This document shows, in pieces, positions 17,872 to 25,805 of a DNA stretch of 64,000 nucleotides (within the stretch, counting starts at the first letter, position 1; every line of letters starts with the position of its first letter). Both the position numbers and the translations under genes were made by a program. The stretch is from an uncultured Stenotrophomonas sp. Its GTDB lineage: Bacteria; Pseudomonadota; Gammaproteobacteria; Xanthomonadales; Xanthomonadaceae. Location: the NCBI GenBank assembly GCA_900078405.1, contig FLTS01000001.1, forward strand, positions 1,512,626-1,576,625, read 5' to 3'. Under the pieces are notes generated by a model. It was not told the DNA's origin. It worked only from the letters and a program-made list of their open reading frames with translations, and did no database searches.

Positions 17872-19794
17872 TGCTGCCGCATCCACCTGCAACAACGCCG
17901 GCAGCGGGCAATGCAGCACGCCGCAGAGGATGCGCAGCAGTTCGGCTTCGGCGATGCTGATCCGCTGGTCGTGGCCGATGGCGGCGGCCACCGCTTCCAC
18001 CAGTTGCTGCTTGGCCAGCGGGTCCAGTGCATCCAGCGGCTCCCACACCGCATCCAGTGCCAGTACCCCGCCAGCCGGTGGTGCATAGGAAAACTGATCG
18101 TGCGGCAGGATGCGCTGCATGCCGGCCAGCCAGGCGCGGCGCGCGGCGGCCACGTCATGCGGGTGGCCAGCCTGGGCGACCACGGCCAGCAACGTCGCCA
18201 CCTCGGCGCGCACCGCCGTGGTCTTGCGCCGCCCGAAGTGCGCGTGCCGCGACGGGTCGAGCAGCGCCCGCACCTGTACCTGCAGCAGTCGCGAGAGGCC
18301 GTATTCGAACAATGAAATGCGCCCGTCCGCATGCGCCAACGCCTCGGCGCATTGCATGAAGGCCCGCAACTGCGGGCGTGGCAGACTGCGCAGCGCCGGG
18401 AACGCCAGCGTCGCCAGCGGCAGCCGCAGTGCCGCATGCAGGCCCTGCAACGGTCCTGTCACGATGGCATGAACCTGTGCGGCCACCTGCACGCCCAGTT
18501 GTGCCGTCACCGCGTCGTGTTGCCGGGCCGCCACCTGCGGGTCGGCATCGAGCAGCAACGCCAGCAACAGTGGCGCCGCCGTGTCGCGGTCTTGTGCCAA
18601 CCCGCGCAATGCCTGCGGCAGGTTGCCGGCCAGCCGCATCGCCTGCCGGTAATCATCATCGCCGGGCGTGGCGACCTGGGCGGCCACCTGTTCGGGCAGC
18701 AGGCGCGCGCGGTGCGATTCACCGGGCAAGGGCACCTGCACCCCACCATCGTCGCGGCCTGCCAGACCCAGCGCACGGTCTTCGGCCAATCCATCCGGCG
18801 GCGCCTCGAACCACCTGCCACGCAGTTGCTGCAACTGCTCGGCACGGAACGCCGGCTCCAGCCGCCGGATGCGCTCCACCAACGGCGGATGGGTGGCGAA
18901 CCAGCGCGAGAACGCCATGCCCTCGCCGAACAGCATGTGGCTCACTTCCTCGGCGCCGGCACGGTTGCCCAGCTGCGAACCATCGGCCAGCCCGCCGATC
19001 TTTTTCAGCGCCCCGGCCAGCCCCGCCGTCTGCCGGGTGAACTGCACCGCCGAGGCGTCGGCCAGCAGCTCGCGCTGACGCGATACCGCCGCCTTGATCA
19101 GCCGCCCGAAAAACACGCCGATGCTGCCGACCACCACCGCCGCCATGCCGGCCAGCAACAGCGGCAACGGCGCCATACCCCGCCGGCTGCCGATACGCAT
19201 ACCCGACCCGCCATGCAGCAGCACGCGCCGGCCGAGCACGCCAAGCATCAGGATGCCGAACAGCCCGCCGATCAGGCGCACGTTCAGACGCATGTCGCCA
19301 TTGAGGATGTGGCTGAATTCATGCGCGATCACGCCCTGCAATTCATCGCGATTCAGCCGCTGCAGGGTGCCACGGGTCACCGCAATCACCGCATCGGCCG
19401 GGGAATAGCCAGCGGCGAAGGCATTGATGCCCGGCTCCCGTTCGAGCACGTACAGCCGCGGCATCGGCACGCCCGAGGCGATGGCGATTTCCTCCACCAC
19501 GTTGCGCAGCCGCCGCAGCGACGGTTCGCTGGTATCGGCCGGCACCCAGCTGCCGCCCATCTGGATCGCCACCGCATCGCCGCCGCCACGCAGCGAGGCG
19601 ATGCGGTACAGCGAGGCGCCGCCGATCACCGCCAGCGTCAGCAGGCTGCACCACAGCACCCCGGCCATGCTGCCGGTGAACAGCAGCACCAGTGCGTCCA
19701 GCACCGCGACGATGGCCAGCACCGCCAGCGCGAACAACAGCAACAGGCGCCCGGAATTGCGCCGCGCGCGGTCCTGGTGTTCAAAGAAGTTCAT
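17866..19794 (-). CDS. M48 family membrane metalloprotease (HtpX-like)
   Basis: 642-residue membrane protease. Two N-terminal helices (about 17-40 and 45-62) are followed by a gluzincin domain with the zinc site 'VIAHEFSHILNGD' (H158, E159, H162). Two further hydrophobic stretches follow, one of them near 'GILMLGVLGRRVLLHGG'. The last 300 residues are helical and hydrophilic, a C-terminal extension much longer than HtpX (about 290 residues). It probably cleaves membrane or periplasm-exposed proteins. LemA lies directly upstream on the same strand; M48-LemA pairs are common, and the two are thought to work together. The 80-base gap between them holds a GGGGAATG/CGGGAGCGG repeat. Confidence 0.88.
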   Translation of the reverse strand: MNFFEHQDRARRNSGRLLLLFALAVLAIVAVLDALVLLFTGSMAGVLWCSLLTLAVIGGASLYRIASLRGGGDAVAIQMGGSWVPADTSEPSLRRLRNVVEEIAIASGVPMPRLYVLEREPGINAFAAGYSPADAVIAVTRGTLQRLNRDELQGVIAHEFSHILNGDMRLNVRLIGGLFGILMLGVLGRRVLLHGGSGMRIGSRRGMAPLPLLLAGMAAVVVGSIGVFFGRLIKAAVSRQRELLADASAVQFTRQTAGLAGALKKIGGLADGSQLGNRAGAEEVSHMLFGEGMAFSRWFATHPPLVERIRRLEPAFRAEQLQQLRGRWFEAPPDGLAEDRALGLAGRDDGGVQVPLPGESHRARLLPEQVAAQVATPGDDDYRQAMRLAGNLPQALRGLAQDRDTAAPLLLALLLDADPQVAARQHDAVTAQLGVQVAAQVHAIVTGPLQGLHAALRLPLATLAFPALRSLPRPQLRAFMQCAEALAHADGRISLFEYGLSRLLQVQVRALLDPSRHAHFGRRKTTAVRAEVATLLAVVAQAGHPHDVAAARRAWLAGMQRILPHDQFSYAPPAGGVLALDAVWEPLDALDPLAKQQLVEAVAAAIGHDQRISIAEAELLRILCGVLHCPLPALLQVDAAAP

Positions 19795-19874
19795 GGCAGA
19801 GCGGGGAATGGAGAAGCGGGAGCGGGGAATGCGGGGTTGCCCGCGGGCATGCTGCCGTCCTCGTTCCCCGTTTC

Positions 19875-20480
19875 TCAGAAGTTGACCTTCGGCGCTTCGC
19901 GCACCTGCGCGCGCTTCTCCATCGGGATGTCGAGCAAGGCGGCGCTGGCGAAGTCGAACATGCCGGCAAACACGTTGGCCGGGAAGGTCTCGCGGCGATT
20001 GTTGTAGGCCATCACCGCATCGTTGTAGGCCTGCCGGGCGAAGGCGACCTTGTTCTCGGTGCTGCCCAGTTCCTCGCTCAGTTGCATCATGTTCTGGTTG
20101 GCCTTCAGGTCCGGGTAGGACTCGGCCACCGCCAGCAACCGGCCCAGCACGCCGTTCAACTGCCCCTGCGAAGCGGCCAGCTGCGCCATCGCCGCAGCGT
20201 CACCGGGATCGGCCTTGGCCGCGGCCAGCCCCGCCTGCGCGGCGCCGCGTGCGGCGATCACCGCTTCCAGCGTCTGCCGCTCGTGGTCCATGTAGGCCTT
20301 GGCGGTCTCCACCAGGTTGGGAATCAGGTCGAAGCGGCGCTGCAACTGCACGTCGATCTGCGCGAATGCATTGCGATAGGCATTGCGGGCCCGCACCAGG
20401 CCGTTGTAGGTGCCGATGCAGGCACCGGCCAACACCACGACCACCACGAGAAAAATCAGCAATATCAAGGCAATGCCCAT
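19875..20480 (-). CDS. lemA: LemA family protein
   Basis: 201 residues: an N-terminal membrane helix (about 3-25, 'IALILLIFLVVVVVLAGACI') and then the LemA four-helix domain. It begins 'YNGLVRARNAYRNAFAQIDV' and contains 'QRRFDLIPNLVETAKAYMDHE', the family hallmark. The role is unclear; LemA proteins are usually paired with TPM-domain or M48 membrane proteins, as here. A C-terminal 'FPANVFAGMFDF' motif is also typical. Divergent from the serine hydrolase gene. Confidence 0.93.
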   Translation of the reverse strand: MGIALILLIFLVVVVVLAGACIGTYNGLVRARNAYRNAFAQIDVQLQRRFDLIPNLVETAKAYMDHERQTLEAVIAARGAAQAGLAAAKADPGDAAAMAQLAASQGQLNGVLGRLLAVAESYPDLKANQNMMQLSEELGSTENKVAFARQAYNDAVMAYNNRRETFPANVFAGMFDFASAALLDIPMEKRAQVREAPKVNF

Positions 20481-20559
20481 TCATCTTCCTCTTGTTTGTG
20501 CAATGGTGAAAAGCGGCGCTAGAATCGCCGACAGCCTTAGCTTACAGGCATCGATCACG

Positions 20560-21975
20560 ATGAAAGAGAACAACAGGCGCCGGCGTTTCCGTCCGGTGGC
20601 ATCGGGATTGCTCGGTGTGTTGATGCCCTTCGCACTGTCGTCCACCGCACAGACGCCACCGGCCTCACTGGCCTCGATATCGCAGGCGCCCGCGGCCCTG
20701 CCGGTCAATCTGGAAAACACGCCCGCGCCGTCGCCGACCCAGCCGATGCCCTGGCGCGTGTCGCTGCGCCCGGACCAGATCCAGCCGCTGCCGGCCGGGT
20801 TCAACGTCGCCGCCATCGAGTCGATGGCCGAGCAGCTCACCTACGGCAACCGCGTACCCGGCATCGCGATGGCGGTCGTGCAGAACGGCCGCATCCTTTC
20901 CGCGCGCGGCTACGGCGTCACCGACGTCGGCAACCCGCAGCCGGTGGACGCGCATACCGTGTTCCGCCTCGCGTCACTGTCCAAGGCCTTCGCCGGCACG
21001 ATGGCCGGGCTGCTGGTCAACGACGGCACGCTGCGCTGGGACAGCAAGGTCACCGACTACGTGCCCGGCTTCCGCCTCGCCACACCCGAGGCCACCGGCA
21101 AGCTCACCGTGGCCGACGTACTCAGCCATCGCGTCGGCCTGCCGTACAACGCCTACGACCGCGACGTCGAAGCCAACGTCGACTACTACACCCTGACCCG
21201 CAAGCTGGCCAATGCACCGCTCAAGTGCGACCCCGGCGAGTGCTACGCCTACCAGAACGTCGCCTTCAGCCTGATCGGCGACGTGGTCTACGCCGCTTCC
21301 GGCAGCTTCTACGAGCAGGCCGTCGAGCGGCGCCTGTTCAAGCCGCTGGGCATGAACGACGCCAGCATGGGCCTTGCCGGCATCCAGGCCAGCCCGCACT
21401 GGGCGCGCCCGCACGTGCGCAGCCGCAACGGCTGGGTATCGCTGATGCCCAAGCCCACCTACTACCGCGTCGCCCCCGCCGCTGGTGTCAACGCCAGCGC
21501 CAGCGATATGGCGCAATGGCTGCTGGCCCACACCGGACATCGCTCCGACGTGTTATCGGCGCCACTGCTGGCGACGCTGCACGCACCGCTGGTCAGCACG
21601 CCCGGCGAGATGCGCTCGGGCTGGCGCCACCAGCGACTGGATTCGGCCGGGTACGCACTGGGCTGGCGCGTATTCGATTACTCCGGTCATCCGGTGCTGT
21701 TCCATGCCGGCGCGGTACAAGGCTACCGTGGCCTGGTCGCGCTGCTGCCCGAACACGACCTGGGCATCGCCATCCTGTGGAATGGCGAGAGCAGCGTGCC
21801 GAGCGGGTTGATGCCGACCATCCTCGACCACGCCATCGGCCTGCCCGCGCAGCGCTGGCTGGATGTGGACGTCGACTTCGGCAGCGACAACCTGATGGTC
21901 GAAGGCACCCCGGACGACGCGCCGCAGGACAAGAAGGGCGTCGCGTCCAACCGTGCCACCGCTTCGCCACGTTGA
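20560..21975 (+). CDS. class C beta-lactamase-like serine hydrolase
   Basis: An exported 471-residue serine hydrolase of the beta-lactamase class C/EstB superfamily. All three catalytic motifs are visible: SxxK as S139-L-S-K142, YxN as Y231-Q-N233, and the KTG-box equivalent HAG at 382-384 in 'FHAGAVQGY'. The N-terminus has an arginine-rich start, a hydrophobic segment ('ASGLLGVLMPFALSS') and a long Pro/Ala linker, consistent with secretion. True AmpC uses KTG; HAG suggests an esterase, D-peptidase or related amidase. The ATG at 20560 gives the signal sequence directly; the longer frame overlaps lemA on the other strand. There is no ampR nearby. Confidence 0.88.
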   Translation: MKENNRRRRFRPVASGLLGVLMPFALSSTAQTPPASLASISQAPAALPVNLENTPAPSPTQPMPWRVSLRPDQIQPLPAGFNVAAIESMAEQLTYGNRVPGIAMAVVQNGRILSARGYGVTDVGNPQPVDAHTVFRLASLSKAFAGTMAGLLVNDGTLRWDSKVTDYVPGFRLATPEATGKLTVADVLSHRVGLPYNAYDRDVEANVDYYTLTRKLANAPLKCDPGECYAYQNVAFSLIGDVVYAASGSFYEQAVERRLFKPLGMNDASMGLAGIQASPHWARPHVRSRNGWVSLMPKPTYYRVAPAAGVNASASDMAQWLLAHTGHRSDVLSAPLLATLHAPLVSTPGEMRSGWRHQRLDSAGYALGWRVFDYSGHPVLFHAGAVQGYRGLVALLPEHDLGIAILWNGESSVPSGLMPTILDHAIGLPAQRWLDVDVDFGSDNLMVEGTPDDAPQDKKGVASNRATASPR

Positions 21976-22001
21976 GGCGAAGTGAACTGAAATGAACCCA
22001 G

Positions 22002-22026
22002 GGCGGCCCGACGTGGCCGCCTTTTT
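22002..22026 (+). terminator. intrinsic terminator after the serine hydrolase
   Basis: Stem GGCGGCC / GGCCGCC with a 6-base loop and TTTTT, 26 bases after the stop codon. Confidence 0.85.
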
Positions 22027-22041
22027 CATGCACGCTGCCGT

Positions 22042-22112
22042 TGCAGGAGTGACGCGAGTCGCGACCCGGGATTCATCAGGAAAGCCGGGGCGCGACTCAC
22101 GCCGCTCCTGCA
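22042..22112. repeat. palindromic repeat, CTGCAGGAG/GCGACTCGCG type
   Basis: Long imperfect inverted repeat between the serine hydrolase and the histone-like gene: arms at 22042-22069 and 22085-22112, loop of 15 bases. It resembles the 17800-17871 element (GGAGcGACGCcAGTCGCGACC), with several compensating changes in the stem. Confidence 0.75.
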
Positions 22113-22147
22113 GGTGGCGATGGAACCTGCGGGAACATCCCGGGCAT

Positions 22148-22186
22148 AAAAAAACTCCCTCCCCGCTGGGCAGTCGGGGAAGGAGT
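22148..22186 (-). terminator. intrinsic terminator of the histone-like gene
   Basis: Read on the minus strand: stem ACTCCTTCCCC / GGGGAGGGAGT (one G-U pair), 11-base loop, then seven T. Lies 25 bases past the stop codon of the AlgP-like gene. Confidence 0.92.
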
Positions 22187-22210
22187 TCCAGGTGCAGCGT
22201 CAGTGCCGGA

Positions 22211-22732
22211 TCAGATCAGCGGCGCCGGGGTTACCGGAAGCGCGACCGGAGCGGCCTTCTTCTTGCGGGCGGCCGGCTTCTTGGCGGCAGCCTTCTTCGC
22301 GACCTTCTTCACTGCCTTCTTCGGGGCGGCCTTCTTGGCAACCTTCTTCACCGCCTTCTTCGCAGTGGCCTTCTTGGCGACCTTCTTCACCGCCTTCTTC
22401 GCGGTGGCCTTCTTGGCGACCTTCTTCACCGCCTTCTTCGCGGTGGCCTTCTTGGCAACCTTCTTCGTCGCCTTCTTCACGGCCTTCTTGGCAGCGGCCT
22501 TCTTGGCAACCTTCTTCACCGCCTTCTTCGCGGTGGCCTTCTTGGCGACCTTCTTCACCGCTTTCTTCACGGTCTTCTTGGCGGCGGCCTTCTTGGCGAC
22601 CTTCTTCACCGCCTTCTTCGCGGCGGCCTTCTTGGCGACCTTCTTCACCGCCTTCTTCGCGGTGGCTTTCTTGGCGACTTTCTTCACCGCCTTCTTGGCG
22701 GCCGGTTTCTTCGCAGCTTTCTTCGTGGCCAT
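22211..22732 (-). CDS. AlgP/histone H1-like lysine-alanine repeat protein
   Basis: A 173-residue highly basic nucleoid-type protein. After 'MATKKAAKKPAAKK' it consists almost wholly of repeats of the type KKAVKKVAKKA(T/A)A, about a dozen units of 11-12 residues, ending in a short Pro/Val tail ('APVALPVTPAPLI'). Such tails bind DNA without a folded domain, as in AlgP (AlgR3) of Pseudomonas and the eukaryotic H1 C-terminus. The ATG at 22732 is preceded on the minus strand by GAGGAG, an excellent ribosome site; the longer frame to 22861 is not supported. The repetitive coding DNA is prone to length change. Confidence 0.9.
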   Translation of the reverse strand: MATKKAAKKPAAKKAVKKVAKKATAKKAVKKVAKKAAAKKAVKKVAKKAAAKKTVKKAVKKVAKKATAKKAVKKVAKKAAAKKAVKKATKKVAKKATAKKAVKKVAKKATAKKAVKKVAKKATAKKAVKKVAKKAAPKKAVKKVAKKAAAKKPAARKKKAAPVALPVTPAPLI

Positions 22733-23549
22733 TGGATGGCTCCTCGTCAGTGATCTATGGAATCGGTTGCCCAGCTGAAGCAAACCCGCGTTGCATCGCG
22801 GAGTACCGACGGCGCGTGGCATGCGCCGTGACGGATACGGAAACACCCGCAACGGATTCACGTCGCGGGTGTCGTGTCGTAATGGGGTGTTTCGCGGAAG
22901 GAAGCGGATCCTGCTCCACCATCAATGCAATCGTGGCGGACGTCCAGGTTGTGCTTCGCGTCTGAATGTTGATCCGGCTCACTCGCTTCCGCAGGAAAGG
23001 TCTGCTGGGCGAAACCTAATCACGGTTTTTTTTACTGTCAACTACCCGCACGCAAATTTTTTCGCGAAGCGCCGCGCCCGATCCCCTGCCACCGCCCCGC
23101 ATCGCCACGCCACACACCCGGGGCAACGCCATGCGTATCACGACGCGACCGCAGGCACATGCAGAAAACCACTTGAAAAAAGCACTATTCGATTTTTCCG
23201 GGAGCACATGCGCGACACATGCCATGCATGTGCTGGCTTCATGCACGTCACCATCACGGCGGGAAAAAATTTGCTGCCCGACGTGCAACGCACACCGTTG
23301 CGATCGCCTTTTCCGGCAACGCGGAAAGCGTTTTGCGCAAACGCGACGCGATCGTCGCGGCACTTTCCAACGGCTCGATGACGGCGATGCCGTCGCTTCA
23401 TCATCCCCACGCGGTCCGTATCCGGCCGGCACGCGATCGACGATGGCGCATGCCGATGACAGCTTCCAGGCACCACCATGCATGCACACCGCGGACACGA
23501 AAACGGCCGCGCATGGCGGCCGTCTCCGTCGTCTGGCTGGCGACCGGAA
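22733..23549. other. 817-bp stretch with no recognisable gene
   Basis: Between the histone-like gene and gcvH. Open frames here (for example 22791-23381 on the plus strand and 23016-23498 on the minus strand) have no family resemblance, no good ribosome sites and no third-position GC bias, so I call none. The DNA is unusually low in GC in places: a run of eight T near 23027, CACTTGAAAAAAGCAC near 23168, and GGGAAAAAATTTGC near 23262. There is a short hairpin at 22843-22872 (ACACCCGC/GCGGGTGT). ATGCATG-type words are frequent. It may hold promoters for the histone-like gene, or a decayed gene or small RNA; none is demonstrable. Confidence 0.5.
23500..23523 (-). terminator. probable terminator of gcvH
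   Basis: On the minus strand: ACGGCCGC / GCGGCCGT stem with a 5-base loop and a short TTTT tail, 26 bases past the gcvH stop. The T tract is short, so efficiency is uncertain. Confidence 0.6.
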
Positions 23550-23945
23550 TCAGTGGTCTTCGTTCTCCAGCAGCTCGGCGTAGTCGTCCGGGCCGAGCAG
23601 GTCGTTCAACTGCTCCGGCTCGGACAGTTCGACGACGAACAGCCAGCCATCGCCGTAGGCGTCTTCGTTGATGGTTTCCGGCTTGTCGGCCAGTGCTTCG
23701 TTGACTTCGACCACGGTGCCGGACACCGGGCTGTAGACGTCGGAAGCGGCCTTCACCGACTCGACCACCGCCGCGCCGTTGCCGGCCTGCACGGTGTCGC
23801 CGACGCCGGGCAGCTCGACGTAGACCAGGTCGCCGAGCAGGCCCTGGGCGTGGTCGGAAATGCCAATGGTGACGCGGCCATTGCCTTCGGCACGGGCCCA
23901 TTCGTGGGACTTGAGGAATTTGAGGTCGCCGGGGATCTCGCTCAT
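23550..23945 (-). CDS. gcvH: glycine cleavage system H protein
   Basis: The lipoyl carrier of the glycine cleavage complex, 131 residues (standard length). It shuttles the aminomethyl group from P protein to T protein. The lipoylated lysine is K65 in '[17 protein letters not shown]'; the acidic C-terminal half '[13 protein letters not shown]' and 'DPYGDGWLF'-like '[14 protein letters not shown]' are typical. It lies downstream of gcvT with an 83-base gap on the same strand, so it is likely in one operon; gcvP is not in the window. Confidence 0.96.
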   Translation of the reverse strand: MSEIPGDLKFLKSHEWARAEGNGRVTIGISDHAQGLLGDLVYVELPGVGDTVQAGNGAAVVESVKAASDVYSPVSGTVVEVNEALADKPETINEDAYGDGWLFVVELSEPEQLNDLLGPDDYAELLENEDH

Positions 23946-24869
23946 GGAACTGCTCCGAAAAGAGGGTGGTCGGGAACGTGGCTAGTTTAGCGAACCCGGC
24001 GCAGAGTGGCCGCGCCGGGAAGAATGAATCAGGGGTTGATACCGGCCTGTGCCTGGCCGTCGCGCACGAACGGGAACTTCACCATGCGTACCGGCACTTC
24101 CTTGCCGCGGATGTCCACGCGAACGTCGCCCGGCGCGCCGGCCGGCACGCGGGCGAAGGCGATGGCTTTGCCCAACGTCGGCGAGAACGTGCCGGACAGG
24201 ATCTCGCCCTCGCCATTGGCAGTAAGCACCTTCTGGCCGTGGCGCAGCACGCCCTTCTCGTCCATCACCAGGCCGATCATCTGGCGGGCGTCGCCGGCGG
24301 CCTTCTGCGCCTCCAGCACGTCGCGGCCGATGAAGTCGCGCCGCTTTCCATCGGCCTGGTCATCGAGACTGACCGTCCAGCCAAGTGCGGCTTCCCACGG
24401 GCTGATGGTTTCATCCATGTCCTGGCCGTAGAGGTTCATGCCCGCCTCCAGCCGCAGCGTGTCGCGCGCACCGAGGCCGGCCGGCTTCACCCCGGCTTCC
24501 AGCAGCGCATTCCAGAACGCGACCACCGCCGCCTGCGGCAGCAGCACTTCGTAGCCGTCCTCGCCGGTATAGCCGGTACGGGCGACGAACAGCGGCACGC
24601 CGGCGGCCGAGGCCACTTCCAGCGCGGCAAAGCGGCCGAGCTTGTCCAGTGCGGCGCGGTCGGATCCGGCCACCAGACCGGCGACCAGCGCGCGTGCCTG
24701 CGGCCCCTGCACGGCGACGATGGCCAGGTCCTCGCGTTCGACCACCTCGACACCGAACGCGGCGGCATGCTGGCGGATCCACGCCAGATCCTTCTCGCGG
24801 GTGGAGGCGTTGACCACCATGCGGAAGAAGTCCTCGCCGAGGAAGTAGACGATCAGGTCGTCGATCACC

Positions 24870-25004
24870 CCGCGGCATCATCGACGACCTCATCGTCTAT
24901 TTCTTCGCTGCTGACCAATGGCGCGTGGTGGTAAACGCCGCCACGGCCGACAAAGACGTTGCCTGGATGCAGCGCAGAAATAGACGATGAGGTCGTCGAT
25001 GATG
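24870..25004 (+). other. 135-bp insert carrying a second, inverted gcvT fragment
   Basis: On the plus strand, opposite to gcvT, bases from 24874 encode '[20 protein letters not shown]' continuing '[14 protein letters not shown]', then a stop at TGA. This is homologous to host GcvT '[20 protein letters not shown]' continuing '[12 protein letters not shown]' but clearly diverged (FFAADQW against FLGEDFF), so it is not a simple local duplication. The wording resembles betaproteobacterial GcvT to me; that is an impression, not a search result. Both junctions show a shared GCGG. Confidence 0.85.
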
Positions 25005-25008
25005 CCGC
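24872..25008. repeat. perfect 32-bp inverted repeat around a 73-bp loop inside gcvT
   Basis: Left arm 24872-24903 begins GCGGCATCATCGACGACC and ends TCTATTTC; right arm 24977-25008 is its exact reverse complement (GAAATAGA...GATGCCGC). Loop 24904-24976. The arm encodes [10 protein letters not shown] in both orientations, so on the minus strand the gcvT frame enters the arm in phase before reading into the inverted loop. An arrangement with the loop flipped would extend the frame further but still ends in stops. Confidence 0.93.
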
Positions 25009-25340
25009 CCTGCGGGTTGAGCATGCAGCTGTACAACGCCTTGCCGGGCACCGTGAGGCGAGCCACGTCGTTGGCCACCAGGCGCCGCAGGAATGCGGCG
25101 GCGTCCGGCCCGGCGACGTCGACGTTCAGCATGTGGGACACGTCGAACATGCCGGCGTCGCGGCGCACGGCATGGTGTTCTTCGAGCTGCGAGCCATACG
25201 CCAGCGGCATGTCCCAGCCGCCGAAGTCGACCATCTTGGCGCCGAGCGAGCGGTGGGTTTCGTTGAGCAGGGTCTTCAGGGTCATGGCCGTTCCATGCAG
25301 GGGAAAGCGGCCATTATCCCAGATGGTTGAACCCAAAACC

Positions 25341-25367
25341 GCGGCGGTGCGGCAACCACACCGCCGC
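25341..25367 (-). terminator. hairpin downstream of nfeD
   Basis: Minus strand: GCGGCGGTG / CACCGCCGC with a 9-base loop and GGTTTTGGG after it. It lies just past the nfeD stop and 56 bases before the gcvT start. The weak T tract makes it a possible, not certain, terminator. Confidence 0.45.
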
Positions 25368-25371
25368 CGGA

Positions 25372-25803
25372 TCAGGCTTCCTGCACCTTCAACGTCATGC
25401 CGTCCACCGCGACCACCCGGACCGGGCTGCCGGCCGGCAGGTCCGGGCCGGCCACCACCCAGAATGCGTCATCCACCTTGGCGCGGCCACTGCCGTTGGT
25501 TATCGGTTGGTCGAGCACCACCACGCGGCCGACCAGCTGCTCGGCGCGGCGGTTGAGCAGCGGCTGGTCGCTCTGCCGCCCGCGCTGGCGGAACCAGGTG
25601 CGGTAGATCTGGATCGACACGAAGCTCAGCACGACGAACAGCACCACCTGCATCAGTACGCTGAACCCGTCGAACGCCCACACCGCGAGAAACACCGCGG
25701 CCGCGGCAAAGCCCATCCACAGCATGAATGCGCCCGGCGCCAGTGCTTCGGCGGCGAACAGGACCACCGCCAGCGCCGCCCATGCCACCACCTCCCAGCG
25801 CAT
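25372..25803 (-). CDS. NfeD family membrane protein
   Basis: 143 residues: two or three N-terminal membrane helices ('[20 protein letters not shown]', '[18 protein letters not shown]', '[19 protein letters not shown]') followed by a C-terminal OB-fold ('[20 protein letters not shown]', '[13 protein letters not shown]'). This is the short NfeD1b type. NfeD proteins pair with SPFH proteins in membrane quality control, and the SPFH gene is directly upstream with 2 bases between, so the two form an operon. Confidence 0.92.
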   Translation of the reverse strand: MRWEVVAWAALAVVLFAAEALAPGAFMLWMGFAAAAVFLAVWAFDGFSVLMQVVLFVVLSFVSIQIYRTWFRQRGRQSDQPLLNRRAEQLVGRVVVLDQPITNGSGRAKVDDAFWVVAGPDLPAGSPVRVVAVDGMTLKVQEA

Positions 25804-25805
25804 GG

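Larger units (their letters stand above)
24029..25285 (-). pseudogene. gcvT: glycine cleavage T protein, interrupted by a 135-bp insert
   Basis: Aminomethyltransferase of glycine cleavage, moving the methylene unit to tetrahydrofolate. The gene starts at the ATG at 25285 ('[20 protein letters not shown]') and reads normally to 'CMLNPQGG'. The frame then enters foreign sequence and stops at 24890. The rest of the protein ('[20 protein letters not shown]' to '[10 protein letters not shown]') is intact from 24868 to 24029. Removing plus-strand 24870-25004 (135 bases, 45 codons) rejoins the frame exactly as [11 protein letters not shown] and gives 373 residues, the usual GcvT length. As written, it cannot make full-length GcvT. 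Whether the break is biological or an assembly error cannot be decided from sequence alone. Confidence 0.9.

Noticed and set aside
20560..21975. AmpC beta-lactamase (resistance gene)
   Set aside because: The third motif is HAG and not KTG, the protein is longer than AmpC, and there is no ampR; an esterase or peptidase relative is more likely.
22791..23381. Possible gene in the 817-bp gap
   Set aside because: No coding bias, no ribosome site and no recognisable family; composition changes along the frame.
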